DNA of 64,000 nt from Noviherbaspirillum sedimenti (GCF_003590835.1 NZ_QYUQ01000002.1:3596001-3660000); one strand, 5' to 3'. Positions 1 through 10,235 are shown, counted from the first letter of the stretch. Translations and numbers: made by a program. The notes: generated from the letters alone by a model not told the origin.

Positions 1-148
1 GTTGACCGACATGTTCTGGAGTTCCTTGGTGCCCTTGCCCGCCGACTTGAAGAAACTGGCGCAATTCCATGTCGAGGTGGCAGATGCCTTGCGGCGGCTT
101 GATGTTCCCGCAGAAGGCAACGCCCGCATTGCCGCCAACGCCCGCTAG
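1..148 (+). CDS. C-terminal end of an unidentified protein (partial)
   Basis: An open frame enters from the left edge (first whole codon at base 2) and stops at TAG 146-148, giving about 48 residues that look like genuine coding sequence: balanced composition, an amphipathic stretch around PADLKKLAQFHVEVADALRR, and third-position GC like the neighbours. I do not recognise the family. It converges on ubiK, 9 bases away. No function is assigned. Confidence 0.5.
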   Translation, partial: LTDMFWSSLVPLPADLKKLAQFHVEVADALRRLDVPAEGNARIAANAR

Positions 149-157
149 ACCAGATCC

Positions 158-409
158 TTACTGCGGCGCATTTTTTTTCAGCTGCTCTTCCAGTTCTGCC
201 ACGCGCGCTTCCAACTCTTCGAGCTTGCTTCGGGTCTTTGCCAGGACCTGGACGTGAATATCGAATTCCTCACGGGTCACCAGGTCCAGGCGTGAAAACC
301 CCTGGTTGAGCATGGCTTTGACATTCTTTTCGACATCCTTGACCGGCGAATTGTCGATGGCATGCTGGATCTTGGCTTGCAAATCATCAAGGAAATTGGG
401 CTTGTTCAT
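158..409 (-). CDS. ubiK: UbiK/BMFP-family ubiquinone biosynthesis accessory factor
   Basis: 83 residues, the normal size for the UbiK (YqiC, BMFP) family. The N-terminal half is an amphipathic helix (FLDDLQAKIQHAIDNSP); the C-terminal third is a strong heptad coiled coil (KLEELEARVAELEEQLKK) used for trimerisation. Family members bind membranes and assist the cytoplasmic ubiquinone hydroxylase complex under aerobic growth. The ATG at 409 has a GAGGA Shine-Dalgarno seven bases upstream on the minus strand. It is divergent from the TorF porin gene, with 239 bases between that hold the sigma-54 promoter of the porin operon. Confidence 0.9.
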   Translation of the reverse strand: MNKPNFLDDLQAKIQHAIDNSPVKDVEKNVKAMLNQGFSRLDLVTREEFDIHVQVLAKTRSKLEELEARVAELEEQLKKNAPQ

Positions 410-572
410 GGTGAATCCTCTTTCTGTGGCTAAACGGATAAAAAAGCACTATTTTGATGCATCTCCATCTGATTGCCCGTAAATGGTGCAATTCTGCCGA
501 TGCATGGCGCATTTTTTGCTGCCAAACAATGCTTATTTGCAAAAGATGCAATGCATCTGCACGGTAATAGGT

Positions 573-588
573 TGGCACGGCTCCTGCT
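573..588 (+). promoter_or_regulatory. sigma-54 promoter for torF-glnK-amtB
   Basis: TGGCACGGCTCCTGCT matches the -24/-12 consensus TGGCACG-N4-TTGCW, with GG at 574-575 and GC at 586-587 exactly ten bases apart. It lies about 60 bases before the porin start. glnK-amtB operons are classic NtrC/sigma-54 targets. Half-sites such as GGTGCA and TGCAC lie upstream (about 480-560), but I could not define a clean NtrC dyad. Confidence 0.8.
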
Positions 589-648
589 AACCAAGCTAAA
601 GCTTACATCATCAAGCAGTTTTTATTTCAACACTCACAGGGAATGACT

Positions 649-1754
<1,106 letters not shown>

Positions 1755-1764
1755 GGAGACTCTG

Positions 1765-3294
1765 ATGAAACAATACTTTGCACGCTTCCTGGCGGCGGCC
1801 ACTTTGCTGGCCGCAGTCAGTCTGGCGCCGGCGGCCATGGCGGCGGAAGAAACGGCGGCACCAGCCGCCGCGGCAATGCCTGCCGTGACCGCGGTGGCGC
1901 CCGCTGCCGCGGAAACTGCCGCAGCGCCGGCTGCCGCGCCTGCCGCTGCTGCGGCGGCACCAGCTGCACCGGCCGCCGCGCCAACCGCCAACAAGGGTGA
2001 CGTCGCCTGGATGTCGACGGCCACCATCTTGGTGATCATGATGTCGATCCCGGGCCTGGCATTGTTCTACGGCGGCCTGGTTCGCAGCAAGAACATGCTG
2101 TCGGTGCTGATGCAGGTCTTCATGGTGTTTTCGCTGGTAGTCGTGTTGTGGTGCATTTACGGCTATTCGCTGGCATTCACCACCGGCGGCAGCTTCATCG
2201 GTTCCTTCGATCGCCTGTTCCTGAACGGCATCACCATCGACACCATGGCGGCTACCTTCAGCAAGGGTGTAGTGATTCCGGAATTCACCTTCGTTGCCTT
2301 CCAGGCGACGTTTGCGGCAATCACCTGCGGCCTGATCGTCGGCGCCTTTGCCGAGCGCATCAAGTTTTCCGCACTGCTGGCCTTCATCGTGCTGTGGTTC
2401 ACCTTCGCTTATCTGCCGATGGCCCACATGGTCTGGTTCTGGGCGGGTCCGGATGCCTACACTGACGCTGCAGCTGCCGAAGCGGCGACTGCAGCCGCCG
2501 GCTGGCTGTTCCAGAAAGGCGCGCTCGACTTCGCCGGCGGTACCGTGGTGCACATCAATGCCGCAGTTGCCGGCCTGGTGGGTGCCTACGTGATCGGCAA
2601 GCGTATCGGCTACGGCAAGGAATCGATGGCGCCGCACTCGCTGACGATGACCATGATCGGTGCTTCCCTGCTGTGGGTGGGCTGGTTCGGTTTCAACGCC
2701 GGCTCCGGCCTGGAAGCCAACGGCCTGACCGCCCTGGCAATCGTCAACACCCTGCTGGCAACTGCCGCGGCTGTCGTCACCTGGACCTTCGGTGAATGGA
2801 TGGCCAAGGGCAAGCCTTCGATGCTGGGTGCAGCTTCCGGTGCGGTGGCTGGCCTGGTGGCAATCACCCCGGCGGCAGGGTTTGTCGGCGTGATGGGTGC
2901 CCTGGTGATCGGTCTGCTGGCAGGCATCATCTGCCTGTGGGGCGTGAATGGTCTGAAACGCCTGCTTGGCGCGGATGATTCGCTCGACGTCTTCGGTGTG
3001 CATGGTGTCGGCGGTATCCTCGGCGCCATCCTGACCGGCGTGTTCGCCGCGCCGTCCCTGGGCGGTTCCGGCATCTATGACTACGTCGCCAACAAGGTCG
3101 CGCCGGACTATTCGATCGCCAGCCAGGTCTGGATCCAGACCCAGGGCGTGCTGACTACCGTTATTCTGTCCGGCGTCGTGTCCTTCATCGCCTACAAGCT
3201 GATTGACCTGGTCATCGGCCTGCGCGTGACGGAAGAACAGGAACGCGAAGGCCTGGATATCTCCAGCCACGGCGAAAAGGCTTATCACTATTGA
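1765..3294 (+). CDS. amtB: Ammonium transporter AmtB
   Basis: 509 residues. The ATG at 1765 follows AAGGAG at 1753-1758 and gives a Sec signal peptide (residues 1-27, ending AAMA). A mature alanine/proline-rich linker of about 45 residues comes next, then the Amt/Mep/Rh domain with eleven expected membrane helices (starting AWMSTATILVIMMSIPGLALFYGGLVRSKN-like). The signature VHINAAVAGLVGAYVIGKR and the pore segment FGVHGVGG are intact. Ala-rich N-terminal linkers on AmtB are common in betaproteobacteria. Partner of GlnK. Confidence 0.95.
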   Translation: MKQYFARFLAAATLLAAVSLAPAAMAAEETAAPAAAAMPAVTAVAPAAAETAAAPAAAPAAAAAAPAAPAAAPTANKGDVAWMSTATILVIMMSIPGLALFYGGLVRSKNMLSVLMQVFMVFSLVVVLWCIYGYSLAFTTGGSFIGSFDRLFLNGITIDTMAATFSKGVVIPEFTFVAFQATFAAITCGLIVGAFAERIKFSALLAFIVLWFTFAYLPMAHMVWFWAGPDAYTDAAAAEAATAAAGWLFQKGALDFAGGTVVHINAAVAGLVGAYVIGKRIGYGKESMAPHSLTMTMIGASLLWVGWFGFNAGSGLEANGLTALAIVNTLLATAAAVVTWTFGEWMAKGKPSMLGAASGAVAGLVAITPAAGFVGVMGALVIGLLAGIICLWGVNGLKRLLGADDSLDVFGVHGVGGILGAILTGVFAAPSLGGSGIYDYVANKVAPDYSIASQVWIQTQGVLTTVILSGVVSFIAYKLIDLVIGLRVTEEQEREGLDISSHGEKAYHY

Positions 3295-3350
3295 TTTAAT
3301 AGTGACAAGCAAGCACTAAATTTCCCTCGGCCCCCCTTGGGGCTTTCCAA

Positions 3351-3379
3351 AAGCGCCTCTGCATGAGGCGCTTTTTTTT
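3351..3379 (+). terminator. Rho-independent terminator after amtB
   Basis: A 9-bp perfect stem AAGCGCCTC/GAGGCGCTT with loop TGCAT is followed by a run of T (3374-3379). Confidence 0.9.
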
Positions 3380-3539
3380 ATCTGGCCTTTAAAAATTGCA
3401 ATCAGACCTGATATAAATGGGCCAATGAGTGTGGGTGTCGAGCGGGTTTGCATCGTTGCGGTTCATGCATCTTGCGCGCGCACGGTGGTGATTCCCGTTA
3501 AAATCTGCACCAGACTCAATCGTTTATTAAAGGGTGTAT

Positions 3540-4838
3540 ATGGTTCCGCATCTGGTCACGGCCTTGAACGGCCCGCTGCTCGACCTCGAAAAGAAAATCC
3601 TGAAGGCCACGCCAGCCATCGAACGCTGGTTCCGGCTCGAATGGCAGGAGCACACCCCGCCGTTTTATTGTTCGGTCGATTTACGCAATGCCGGCTACAA
3701 GCTGGCGCCGGTGGATACCAACCTGTTTCCCGGCGGTTTTAACAACCTGTCGCCGGAAATGCTGCCGCTGGCAGTGCAGGCGGCCATGGCAGCCATTGAG
3801 AAATATTGTCCGGATGCCAAGAATCTGTTGATGATTCCGGAAAACCATACCCGCAATACTTTTTACCTGCAAAACGTCGCCCGGTTGATGCAAATCTTCC
3901 GCCAGACCGGCCTGCATGTGCGCCTGGGCTCGCTGAATCCGGATGTGACGGCGCCCACGCCGATCGAACTGCCCGACGGCACTATCCTGACGCTAGAGCC
4001 GCTCGAGCGCCTCCAGAATGGCCGCCGCGTCGGCCTGAAGAATTTCGATCCCTGCACGGTCTTGCTCAATAATGACCTGTCTTCGGGCATTCCGCCGATC
4101 CTGGAAAACCTCCACGAGCAAAATCTGTTGCCGCCGCTGCACGCTGGCTGGGCGGTGCGCCGCAAGAGCAACCATTTCGCCGCCTACGATGAAGTGGTGA
4201 AGAAATTCGCCAAGCTGATCGACGTCGACCCATGGATGCTGAACCCGTATTTTGCCAAGTGCGGCGAAATCGATTTTCACGAGCGTACCGGCGAGGAATG
4301 CCTGGCCGCCAGCGTCGACAGCGTGCTGGCCAAGATCCGCAAGAAGTACAAGGAATACGGCATCAAGGAAACCCCTTTCGTGATCGTCAAGGCGGATGCC
4401 GGCACCTATGGCATGGGCATCATGACTGTACGCGACGCGTCTGAAGTCAAGGACCTGAACCGCAAGCAGCGCAATAAGATGTCGGTGGTCAAGGAAGGTC
4501 TGCAAGTCAGCGACGTCATCATCCAGGAAGGCGTGCACACCTTCGAGCATATCAACGACGCCGTGGCCGAGCCGGTGGTGTACATGATCGACCGCTATGT
4601 GGTCGGCGGCTTCTACCGCGTGCATGCCGAGCGCGGCATCGATGAAAACCTCAATGCCCCTGGCGCGCACTTCGTGCCGCTGGCCTTCGCCCAGCAGCAT
4701 GCCTTGCCCGACCTGAAAGCCAAGCCCGGCACCACCGCGCCCAACCGTTTCTACATGTACGGTGTGGTGGCGCGCCTGGCCCTGCTGGCAGCGTCGCTGG
4801 AAATGGAAAAGACCGACCCGAACCCGGAAATTTACTAA
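3540..4838 (+). CDS. gshA: Glutamate-cysteine ligase (proteobacterial type III GshA)
   Basis: 432 residues; joins L-glutamate and L-cysteine with ATP, the first and rate-limiting step of glutathione synthesis in the cytosol. The sequence is of the betaproteobacterial/cyanobacterial-like class (TIGR02049 type), not E. coli GshA: PVDTNLFPGGFNNL near residue 60, KADAGTYGMGIMTV near 285 and the NRFYMYGVVARLALLAA end are its hallmarks. ATG 3540 has AGGG at 3531-3534, so it is preferred to the in-frame GTG at 3534, which overlaps that site. Three bases separate it from gshB, so the two are co-translated. Confidence 0.9.
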   Translation: MVPHLVTALNGPLLDLEKKILKATPAIERWFRLEWQEHTPPFYCSVDLRNAGYKLAPVDTNLFPGGFNNLSPEMLPLAVQAAMAAIEKYCPDAKNLLMIPENHTRNTFYLQNVARLMQIFRQTGLHVRLGSLNPDVTAPTPIELPDGTILTLEPLERLQNGRRVGLKNFDPCTVLLNNDLSSGIPPILENLHEQNLLPPLHAGWAVRRKSNHFAAYDEVVKKFAKLIDVDPWMLNPYFAKCGEIDFHERTGEECLAASVDSVLAKIRKKYKEYGIKETPFVIVKADAGTYGMGIMTVRDASEVKDLNRKQRNKMSVVKEGLQVSDVIIQEGVHTFEHINDAVAEPVVYMIDRYVVGGFYRVHAERGIDENLNAPGAHFVPLAFAQQHALPDLKAKPGTTAPNRFYMYGVVARLALLAASLEMEKTDPNPEIY

Positions 4839-4841
4839 AAG

Positions 4842-5777
4842 ATGAAGATCGCCTTCCTCGCCGACCACCTCTCCGGCTTCAAGACCTACAAGGACTCGAC
4901 CTATGCCATGATGGCCGAGGCGGCGGCGCGCGGCCATGAAATCCACGCCTTCGAACAGGCCGACACGGCCCTCGAACAAGGCCGGGTGGTCGCTAATGCG
5001 GCCCGCATCACGCTGACGGGCGAAGCCGACGACTGGTATCGCGCCGAAGCCAAGGTTGCGCAGCCGCTGACGGCCTTCGACGTGGTGGTGCTGCGCAAGG
5101 ATCCGCCTTTCGACATGGAGTACGTGTACGCCACCCAGTTGCTGGAGCTGGCGGAGCAGCAGGGCGCGCGCATCGTCAACCGGCCTGGCGCGGTGCGCGA
5201 CCATAACGAGAAGCTGGCGATCGCGCAATTCCCGCAATTCCTCTCGCCTACCCTGGTCACCAGCGACATGGCGCGCCTGCGCGCCTTCCATGGCGAACAC
5301 CAGGACATCATCCTCAAGCCGCTCGACGGCATGGGCGGCACCGGCGTGTTCCGCGTGCGCGACGACGGCCTGAACCTGGGCGCGATCATCGAAAGCCTGA
5401 CCCGGCATGGCAGCACCACCATCATGGCGCAGCGTTATATCCCCGAAATCGCCAAGGGCGACAAGCGCATCCTGCTGATCGGCGGCGAAGTGGTGCCATT
5501 CAGCCTGGCGCGCATCCCCCAGGCCGGCGAAGTGCGCGGCAATCTGGCCGCCGGCGGCACCGGGGTGGCGCAACCGCTGTCGGCGCGCGACCAGGAGATT
5601 GCACAGGCGCTGGCGCCGGTGCTTTCAAAACGGGGCTTGTTGCTGGTAGGATTGGATGTGATTGGTGATTATTTGACCGAGGTGAATGTGACCAGCCCCA
5701 CCTGTTTCCAGGAAATCCGCCAGCAGACGGGGTTCAATGTGGCCGGCATGTTTGTCGACGCGCTGGAACAGCAATAA
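4842..5777 (+). CDS. gshB: Glutathione synthetase
   Basis: 311 residues, standard for proteobacterial GshB. An N-terminal pre-ATP-grasp domain ([20 protein letters not shown]) is followed by the ATP-grasp fold with the glycine-rich loop [12 protein letters not shown] near residue 165 and the C-terminal metal/substrate segment [16 protein letters not shown]. It adds glycine to gamma-glutamylcysteine. It follows gshA at once and is 4 bases before the PTS EIIA gene. Confidence 0.95.
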   Translation: MKIAFLADHLSGFKTYKDSTYAMMAEAAARGHEIHAFEQADTALEQGRVVANAARITLTGEADDWYRAEAKVAQPLTAFDVVVLRKDPPFDMEYVYATQLLELAEQQGARIVNRPGAVRDHNEKLAIAQFPQFLSPTLVTSDMARLRAFHGEHQDIILKPLDGMGGTGVFRVRDDGLNLGAIIESLTRHGSTTIMAQRYIPEIAKGDKRILLIGGEVVPFSLARIPQAGEVRGNLAAGGTGVAQPLSARDQEIAQALAPVLSKRGLLLVGLDVIGDYLTEVNVTSPTCFQEIRQQTGFNVAGMFVDALEQQ

Positions 5778-5781
5778 CAAT

Positions 5782-6189
5782 ATGGTAGGCATTCTTCTCT
5801 TGACGCATGCGCCGCTGGCCCAGGCTTTCATCGCCGCGGCCACGCATGTGTTCCGCGCCAGGCCGGAACGGCTGGAGGCGATCGACGTGCAGCCCGACCA
5901 GGATACGGCCGAGGTCAGGCGCATCGCCATGGAGTCGATCGGGCGGCTGAACGACGGCGGCGGCGTGCTGGTGATTACGGATGTCATGGGCGGAACACCT
6001 TCGAACTGTACCCTGTCGCTATGCGATCCGGGCCAGGTGGAAGTCATCGCCGGCATCAGCCTGCCAATGCTGCTGCGGGCGCTCACCTATCGCAACGATA
6101 CGCTCGACGTGGTGGTGGAAATGGCATTGGCAGGGGGGCAGGGCGGCGCCACGCGGGTCGATAACCGGGTGCGGCTGTCGCCAAATTAA
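5782..6189 (+). CDS. PTS mannose-type EIIA component
   Basis: 135 residues. The start ATG 5782 gives MVGILLLTHAPLAQAF, in which His9 is the family phosphorylation site. The second signature DVMGGTPSN lies near residue 68. No EIIB/C/D sugar permease follows, so this belongs to the betaproteobacterial incomplete PTS (EIIA-Man, HPr, EI), which is thought to be regulatory rather than for sugar uptake. The same gene order downstream of gshAB recurs in Burkholderiales. A start at 5737 inside gshB would add a non-homologous extension and is rejected. Confidence 0.9.
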   Translation: MVGILLLTHAPLAQAFIAAATHVFRARPERLEAIDVQPDQDTAEVRRIAMESIGRLNDGGGVLVITDVMGGTPSNCTLSLCDPGQVEVIAGISLPMLLRALTYRNDTLDVVVEMALAGGQGGATRVDNRVRLSPN

Positions 6190-6214
6190 AATAAATTAAA
6201 AAATCAGAGTCGAC

Positions 6215-6484
6215 ATGATCCAGAAAGAAATTGAAATCATCAACAAGCTCGGCCTGCATGCGCGCGCTTCGGCCAAGCTGACCCAGCTGGCGGCGAAATA
6301 CAAGAGCGAAGTCTGGATGATCCGCAATACGCGGCGCGTCAACGCCAAGTCGATCATGGGCGTGATGATGCTGGCCGCCGGCAAGGGAGCGGTGGTGACG
6401 CTGGAGTGCGACGGTCCCGACGAGCAAGCCTGCTTCGACGCGCTGGGGGCACTGATCAACGACAAGTTCGGTGAAAATGAATAA
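6215..6484 (+). CDS. ptsH: HPr phosphocarrier protein
   Basis: 89 residues. His15 in the context KLGLHARASAKL is the site phosphorylated by EI. Ser46 in the context NAKSIMGVMML is the site used by HPr kinase/phosphorylase, an enzyme found in many betaproteobacteria. HPr passes phosphate from EI to EIIA. Between EIIA and ptsI in the same operon. Confidence 0.95.
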   Translation: MIQKEIEIINKLGLHARASAKLTQLAAKYKSEVWMIRNTRRVNAKSIMGVMMLAAGKGAVVTLECDGPDEQACFDALGALINDKFGENE

Positions 6485-6488
6485 TTGC

Positions 6489-6522
6489 GGGACAGAGTTA
6501 AGCGCCAGCGGTACTCTGTCCC
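6489..6522 (+). repeat. REP-like inverted repeat GGGACAGAGT/ACTCTGTCCC
   Basis: A perfect 10-bp inverted repeat with a 14-base spacer (arms 6489-6498 and 6513-6522) fills most of the 56 bases between ptsH and ptsI. Palindromes of this GGGACAGAGT...ACTCTGTCCC form are, from memory, widespread in Oxalobacteraceae and relatives, so I read it as a repetitive extragenic palindrome. No T-run follows, so it is not a typical terminator. It may tune expression between HPr and EI. Confidence 0.65.
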
Positions 6523-6540
6523 CAACTGACTAGATAGAAG

Positions 6541-8289
6541 ATGGCATCCTTCACCCTCCACGGCATCCCGGTTTCGCGCGGCATCGCGATCGGTCGCGCG
6601 CACCTGCTTGCGCCGGCCGCGCTCGAGGTCAAGCATTACCTGATCGCCGAGGAGCAGGTGGAAGCGGAAGTGGCGCGCCTGCAGGATGCGCTGGCCACGG
6701 TGCACAAGGAATTGCAAACCATCTGGAATGAATTGCCCAAGGATTCGCCCGCCGAGCTGGGCGCTTTCCTCGACGTCCATGCGCTGATCCTGTCGGATCC
6801 GATGATCGCCGAAGTGCCGCTGAATATCATTCGCAGCCGCCACTACAACGCCGAGTGGGCGCTGGTGACCCAGATCGACGAATTGTCGGCGCAGTTTGAC
6901 GAGATCGGCGACGCCTACCTGCGCGAACGCAAGGCCGACATCCAGCAGGTCGGCGAGCGCGTGCTGAAAGTCCTGACCGGTACGGCGGTCGATTTGCCCA
7001 AGCCGCAAGGCGACGAGCCGGCGGCGAAGATGATCGTGGTGGCGCATGATATTTCGCCGGCCGACATGCTGCATTTCAAGAACGGTGCATTCGCCGGTTT
7101 CGTTACCGATGTCGGTGGCCAGAATTCGCACACCGCCATCGTCGCCCGCAGTCTCGATATTCCTGCCGCGGTAGGGATGTTCAATGCCTCGGCGCTGATC
7201 GCCCAGGACGACTGGGTGATCGTCGACGGTGACGCCGGCGTGGTGATTGTCGATCCGCCGCAGGTCGTGCTGGAGCAATACCGCGACCGTCAGACGCGCT
7301 TGCTGCGCGAACGCAAGAAACTCGTCAGGCTGAAAAAAACCCCGGCCATCACCAAGGACGGCACCGAGATCACCCTGCTCGCCAATATCGAGTTGCCCGA
7401 CGATTGCGCCGCCGCCATGGAAGCCGGTGCGGCCGGCATCGGCCTGTTCCGTTCCGAATTCCTGTTCATGGGGCGCAGCGCCTTTGTCACCAAGCTGCCC
7501 GGCGAGGACGAGCAATACGAGTCTTACCGCAAGGCGGTGGCGATAATGAAGGGCCGCCCGGTGACCATCCGCACGCTCGACATCGGCGCCGACAAGCCGC
7601 TCGACGCCGCCGAGCAGACCGCGCTGAACCCGGCGCTGGGCTTGCGCGCGATCCGTTATTGCCTGGCCGAGCCGCAGATCTTCCTGATGCAGCTGCGCGC
7701 CATCCTGCGCGCCTCGGCCCATGGCCCGGTCAAGATCCTGGTGCCGATGCTGGCGCACGCCTTCGAAATCGAGCAGACGCTGGCGATGATCGAACAGGCC
7801 AAGCAGCAGCTGCGCGACGCCGGCAAGAAATTCGATGCCAATATCCAGGTGGGGGCGATGATCGAGATCCCGGCGGCGGCGCTGGCGCTGCCGATGTTCA
7901 TCAAGCGCATGGATTTCCTCTCGATTGGCACCAACGACCTAATTCAGTACACCCTGGCGATCGACCGTGTCGACCACGAAGTTGCCCATCTTTACAATCC
8001 GCTGCATCCGGCGGTGCTGTACCTGCTGTCTTCCATCATCGCCGCCGGCGCGCGCGAAGGCATCCCCGTGGCGGTGTGCGGCGAAATGGCCGGCGACATC
8101 AAATTGACCCGCCTGCTGTTGGGCATGGGCTTGCGCGAATTTTCCATGCACCCTACCCAGCTGCTGCCGGTCAAGAATGAAATCCTCAACAGCGACCTGA
8201 CTGTTCTGGCTACCCAGACCCGCCGCATCCTGCGCGCCACCGACCCGGTGGCGATCACCGAAGCGGTGGCACAATTGGGTGCGCTTTGA
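6541..8289 (+). CDS. ptsI: Phosphoenolpyruvate-protein phosphotransferase (EI)
   Basis: 582 residues, usual EI length. The phosphohistidine segment GGQNSHTAIVAR places the active His at residue 197; the PEP-binding barrel shows GIGLFRSEFLFMGR near 300, RTLDIGADKP near 345, and the catalytic-cysteine region PVAVCGEMAGD near 510. EI takes phosphate from PEP and passes it to HPr His15. It ends the EIIA-HPr-EI cluster. No obvious terminator follows before the metX promoter. Confidence 0.95.
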   Translation: MASFTLHGIPVSRGIAIGRAHLLAPAALEVKHYLIAEEQVEAEVARLQDALATVHKELQTIWNELPKDSPAELGAFLDVHALILSDPMIAEVPLNIIRSRHYNAEWALVTQIDELSAQFDEIGDAYLRERKADIQQVGERVLKVLTGTAVDLPKPQGDEPAAKMIVVAHDISPADMLHFKNGAFAGFVTDVGGQNSHTAIVARSLDIPAAVGMFNASALIAQDDWVIVDGDAGVVIVDPPQVVLEQYRDRQTRLLRERKKLVRLKKTPAITKDGTEITLLANIELPDDCAAAMEAGAAGIGLFRSEFLFMGRSAFVTKLPGEDEQYESYRKAVAIMKGRPVTIRTLDIGADKPLDAAEQTALNPALGLRAIRYCLAEPQIFLMQLRAILRASAHGPVKILVPMLAHAFEIEQTLAMIEQAKQQLRDAGKKFDANIQVGAMIEIPAAALALPMFIKRMDFLSIGTNDLIQYTLAIDRVDHEVAHLYNPLHPAVLYLLSSIIAAGAREGIPVAVCGEMAGDIKLTRLLLGMGLREFSMHPTQLLPVKNEILNSDLTVLATQTRRILRATDPVAITEAVAQLGAL

Positions 8290-8320
8290 GCCAGCATGCA
8301 GATGCGTGCTCGGACATGGT

Positions 8321-8349
8321 TTGACGGCGACAGCCGACTTGGTTATTCT
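8321..8349 (+). promoter_or_regulatory. sigma-70 promoter of metX
   Basis: TTGACG (8321-8326) and TATTCT (8344-8349) are separated by exactly 17 bases. The expected transcript start near 8356 falls at the 5' edge of the SAM-II aptamer. Confidence 0.75.
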
Positions 8350-8355
8350 TACGTG

Positions 8356-8410
8356 ATGGCGCCGATTTGATATCAGCTTGCGGGCGCATGATAAATACGG
8401 CTAAAGCGTG
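8356..8410 (+). promoter_or_regulatory. SAM-II (SAM-alpha) riboswitch
   Basis: The leader carries the conserved SAM-II core: P1 arms GCGCC (8359-8363) and GGCGC (8383-8387), loop start GATTTGA, then ATGATAAATACGGCTAAAG (8388-8406), which closely follows the known metX/metA SAM-II consensus (GUGAUAAAUGUAGCUAAA). GCTT (8376-8379) can pair with AAGC (8404-8407) for the H-type pseudoknot. SAM binding lowers expression of methionine-synthesis genes. The next gene is metX, as expected. Confidence 0.88.
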
Positions 8411-8430
8411 CTTGGTACAAGTTCGAATTT

Positions 8431-8468
8431 AGCCCGACGCGCCTGGCGCTTTCGGGCTTTTTATTTTT
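8431..8468 (+). terminator. Leader terminator/attenuator before metX
   Basis: Stem AGCCCGA/TCGGGCT encloses a second stem GCGCC/GGCGC and is followed at once by TTTTATTTTT. It ends 4 bases before the metX ATG. CGGGC at 8381-8385, in the 3' strand of riboswitch P1, is complementary to GCCCG at 8432-8436 in the terminator arm, so aptamer and antiterminator could be mutually exclusive. It may be the riboswitch expression platform. Confidence 0.7.
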
Positions 8469-8472
8469 CTCT

Positions 8473-9621
8473 ATGACATCCATCGGAATCGTCTCGCCGC
8501 AGGTTATGCATTTCAAGGAGCCGCTGCCACTGCAGGGCGGCACTTCGCTGGCCGACTATTCGCTGACGTATGAAACTTACGGCAAGCTCAACGCCGACCG
8601 CACCAACGCCGTGCTGGTGTGTCACGCCCTGAATGCCTCGCACCATGTCGCCGGTTATTATCTGACCGACAAGGGCGAGAAAAGCATCGGCTGGTGGGAC
8701 AACATGGTCGGCCCCGGCAAGCCGCTCGATACCGACAAATTTTTCGTCATCGGCGTCAACAACCTCGGTTCCTGTTTCGGCTCGACCGGGCCGATGCATG
8801 TCAATCCGGCCACCGGCAAGCCTTACGGCGCCAGCTTCCCTGTCGTGACGGTGGAAGACTGGGTCGATGCCCAGGCGCGCCTGGCCGATGCGCTGGGCAT
8901 CGAGCAGTTCGCCGCCGTCATGGGCGGGTCCCTGGGCGGCATGCAGGCACTGGCCTGGAGTCTGCGCTATCCGCGGCGCCTGCGCCATTGCGTGGTGATC
9001 GCCTCGACGCCGAAGCTGTCGGCGCAAAACATCGCCTTCAATGACGTCGCGCGCCAGGCGATCCTGACCGACCCGGATTTCCATGGCGGCGACTTCTATG
9101 CGCACGGCGTGGTGCCAAAACGCGGCCTGCGGGTGGCGCGCATGATCGGCCACATCACCTACCTGTCGGATGACGACATGGCGGAAAAATTCGGCCGCGA
9201 CCTGCGTGATGGCAAATACCAGTTCGGCTTCGGCATCGATTTCGAGATCGAATCCTATCTGCGTTACCAGGGCGACAAGTTCTCCGAATACTTCGATGCC
9301 AACACTTATCTGCTGATCACCAAGGCGCTGGATTACTTCGACCCGGCACGCGAATTCGGTGGCGACCTCGCGCGCACCCTGGCCGGCACCGAGGCGCAGT
9401 TCCTGCTGGTGTCGTTTACTACCGACTGGCGTTTTTCGCCGGTGCGCAGCCGCGAAATGGTGCAGGCGCTGGTCAACAACAAGCGCCGCGTGTCCTACGC
9501 CGAAATCGATGCGCCGCACGGGCATGACGCCTTCCTGCTGGAGGATGCGCGTTACCTGCGTACGGTGCGCACGTATTACGATCGGGTGTGGCAGGAAATC
9601 GCCGCGGGAGACGCAGCATGA
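8473..9621 (+). CDS. metX: Homoserine O-acyltransferase
   Basis: 382 residues of the MetX alpha/beta-hydrolase family; acylates L-homoserine as the first committed step to methionine. The nucleophile motif GGSLGGMQ lies near residue 155, the Asp in TTDWRFSP near 315 and the His in APHGHDAF near 345. Whether acetyl-CoA or succinyl-CoA is used cannot be read off reliably; betaproteobacterial MetX next to MetW often uses succinyl-CoA. The ATG at 8473 lies directly behind the leader terminator and lacks a strong Shine-Dalgarno. It overlaps metW by the ATGA arrangement. Confidence 0.93.
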   Translation: MTSIGIVSPQVMHFKEPLPLQGGTSLADYSLTYETYGKLNADRTNAVLVCHALNASHHVAGYYLTDKGEKSIGWWDNMVGPGKPLDTDKFFVIGVNNLGSCFGSTGPMHVNPATGKPYGASFPVVTVEDWVDAQARLADALGIEQFAAVMGGSLGGMQALAWSLRYPRRLRHCVVIASTPKLSAQNIAFNDVARQAILTDPDFHGGDFYAHGVVPKRGLRVARMIGHITYLSDDDMAEKFGRDLRDGKYQFGFGIDFEIESYLRYQGDKFSEYFDANTYLLITKALDYFDPAREFGGDLARTLAGTEAQFLLVSFTTDWRFSPVRSREMVQALVNNKRRVSYAEIDAPHGHDAFLLEDARYLRTVRTYYDRVWQEIAAGDAA

Positions 9622-10226
9622 ACTTTCAGGAATTGCGCCGGCTGCGTCCGGACCTGGCCTTCATCGCGCACTGGGTGGCGCCGGCCTCGCACGTGCTGGA
9701 TCTCGGCTGCGGCGATGGTGTCATGCTCGACCATCTGCGCACCGACAAGGGCTGCCATGGCTATGGCATCGAAATCGACGACGACAAGATTCCCGTGTGT
9801 ATCGAGCGCGGCGTCTCGGTAATCCAGCAAGACCTCGAAGCCGGATTGGCCATGTTCGAAGATAACGCCTTCGATGTCGTGCTGTGCCTGTCGGCCCTGC
9901 AAATGACGAAGGATGTCGAGGGCGTGCTGCGCGAAATCACCCGGGTCGGGCGCGAAGCGATCGTTTCCTTCCCCAATTTCGCCCACTGGCCGCATCGCCT
10001 GTCGCTGATCCGTGGCCGCATGCCGGTGTCGAAGTCATTGCCCTACGAATGGTATGACACGCCCAACCTGCGGTTTGCCACCATCGGTGATTTTGCGGAA
10101 CTTGCCAACCGGGTCGGGCTCGAAGTGCTTGAATTTATCGCGTTGCATGAAGGCAAGCCAGTTGCCTTTATGCCAAACTGGCGCGGCAGCCTGGCGGTGT
10201 TCCGCCTGCGTAAAAAAACCGATTAA
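9618..10226 (+). CDS. metW: Methionine biosynthesis protein MetW
   Basis: 202 residues, a class I methyltransferase fold with the SAM-binding motif VLDLGCGDG near residue 25 and the acidic EIDDDK near 50. The ATG at 9618 shares bases with the metX stop, so the two are translationally coupled. MetW is needed with MetX for homoserine acylation in several proteobacteria; its own methylation activity is not established. Confidence 0.93.
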   Translation: MNFQELRRLRPDLAFIAHWVAPASHVLDLGCGDGVMLDHLRTDKGCHGYGIEIDDDKIPVCIERGVSVIQQDLEAGLAMFEDNAFDVVLCLSALQMTKDVEGVLREITRVGREAIVSFPNFAHWPHRLSLIRGRMPVSKSLPYEWYDTPNLRFATIGDFAELANRVGLEVLEFIALHEGKPVAFMPNWRGSLAVFRLRKKTD

Positions 10227-10235
10227 GCATCCTTC

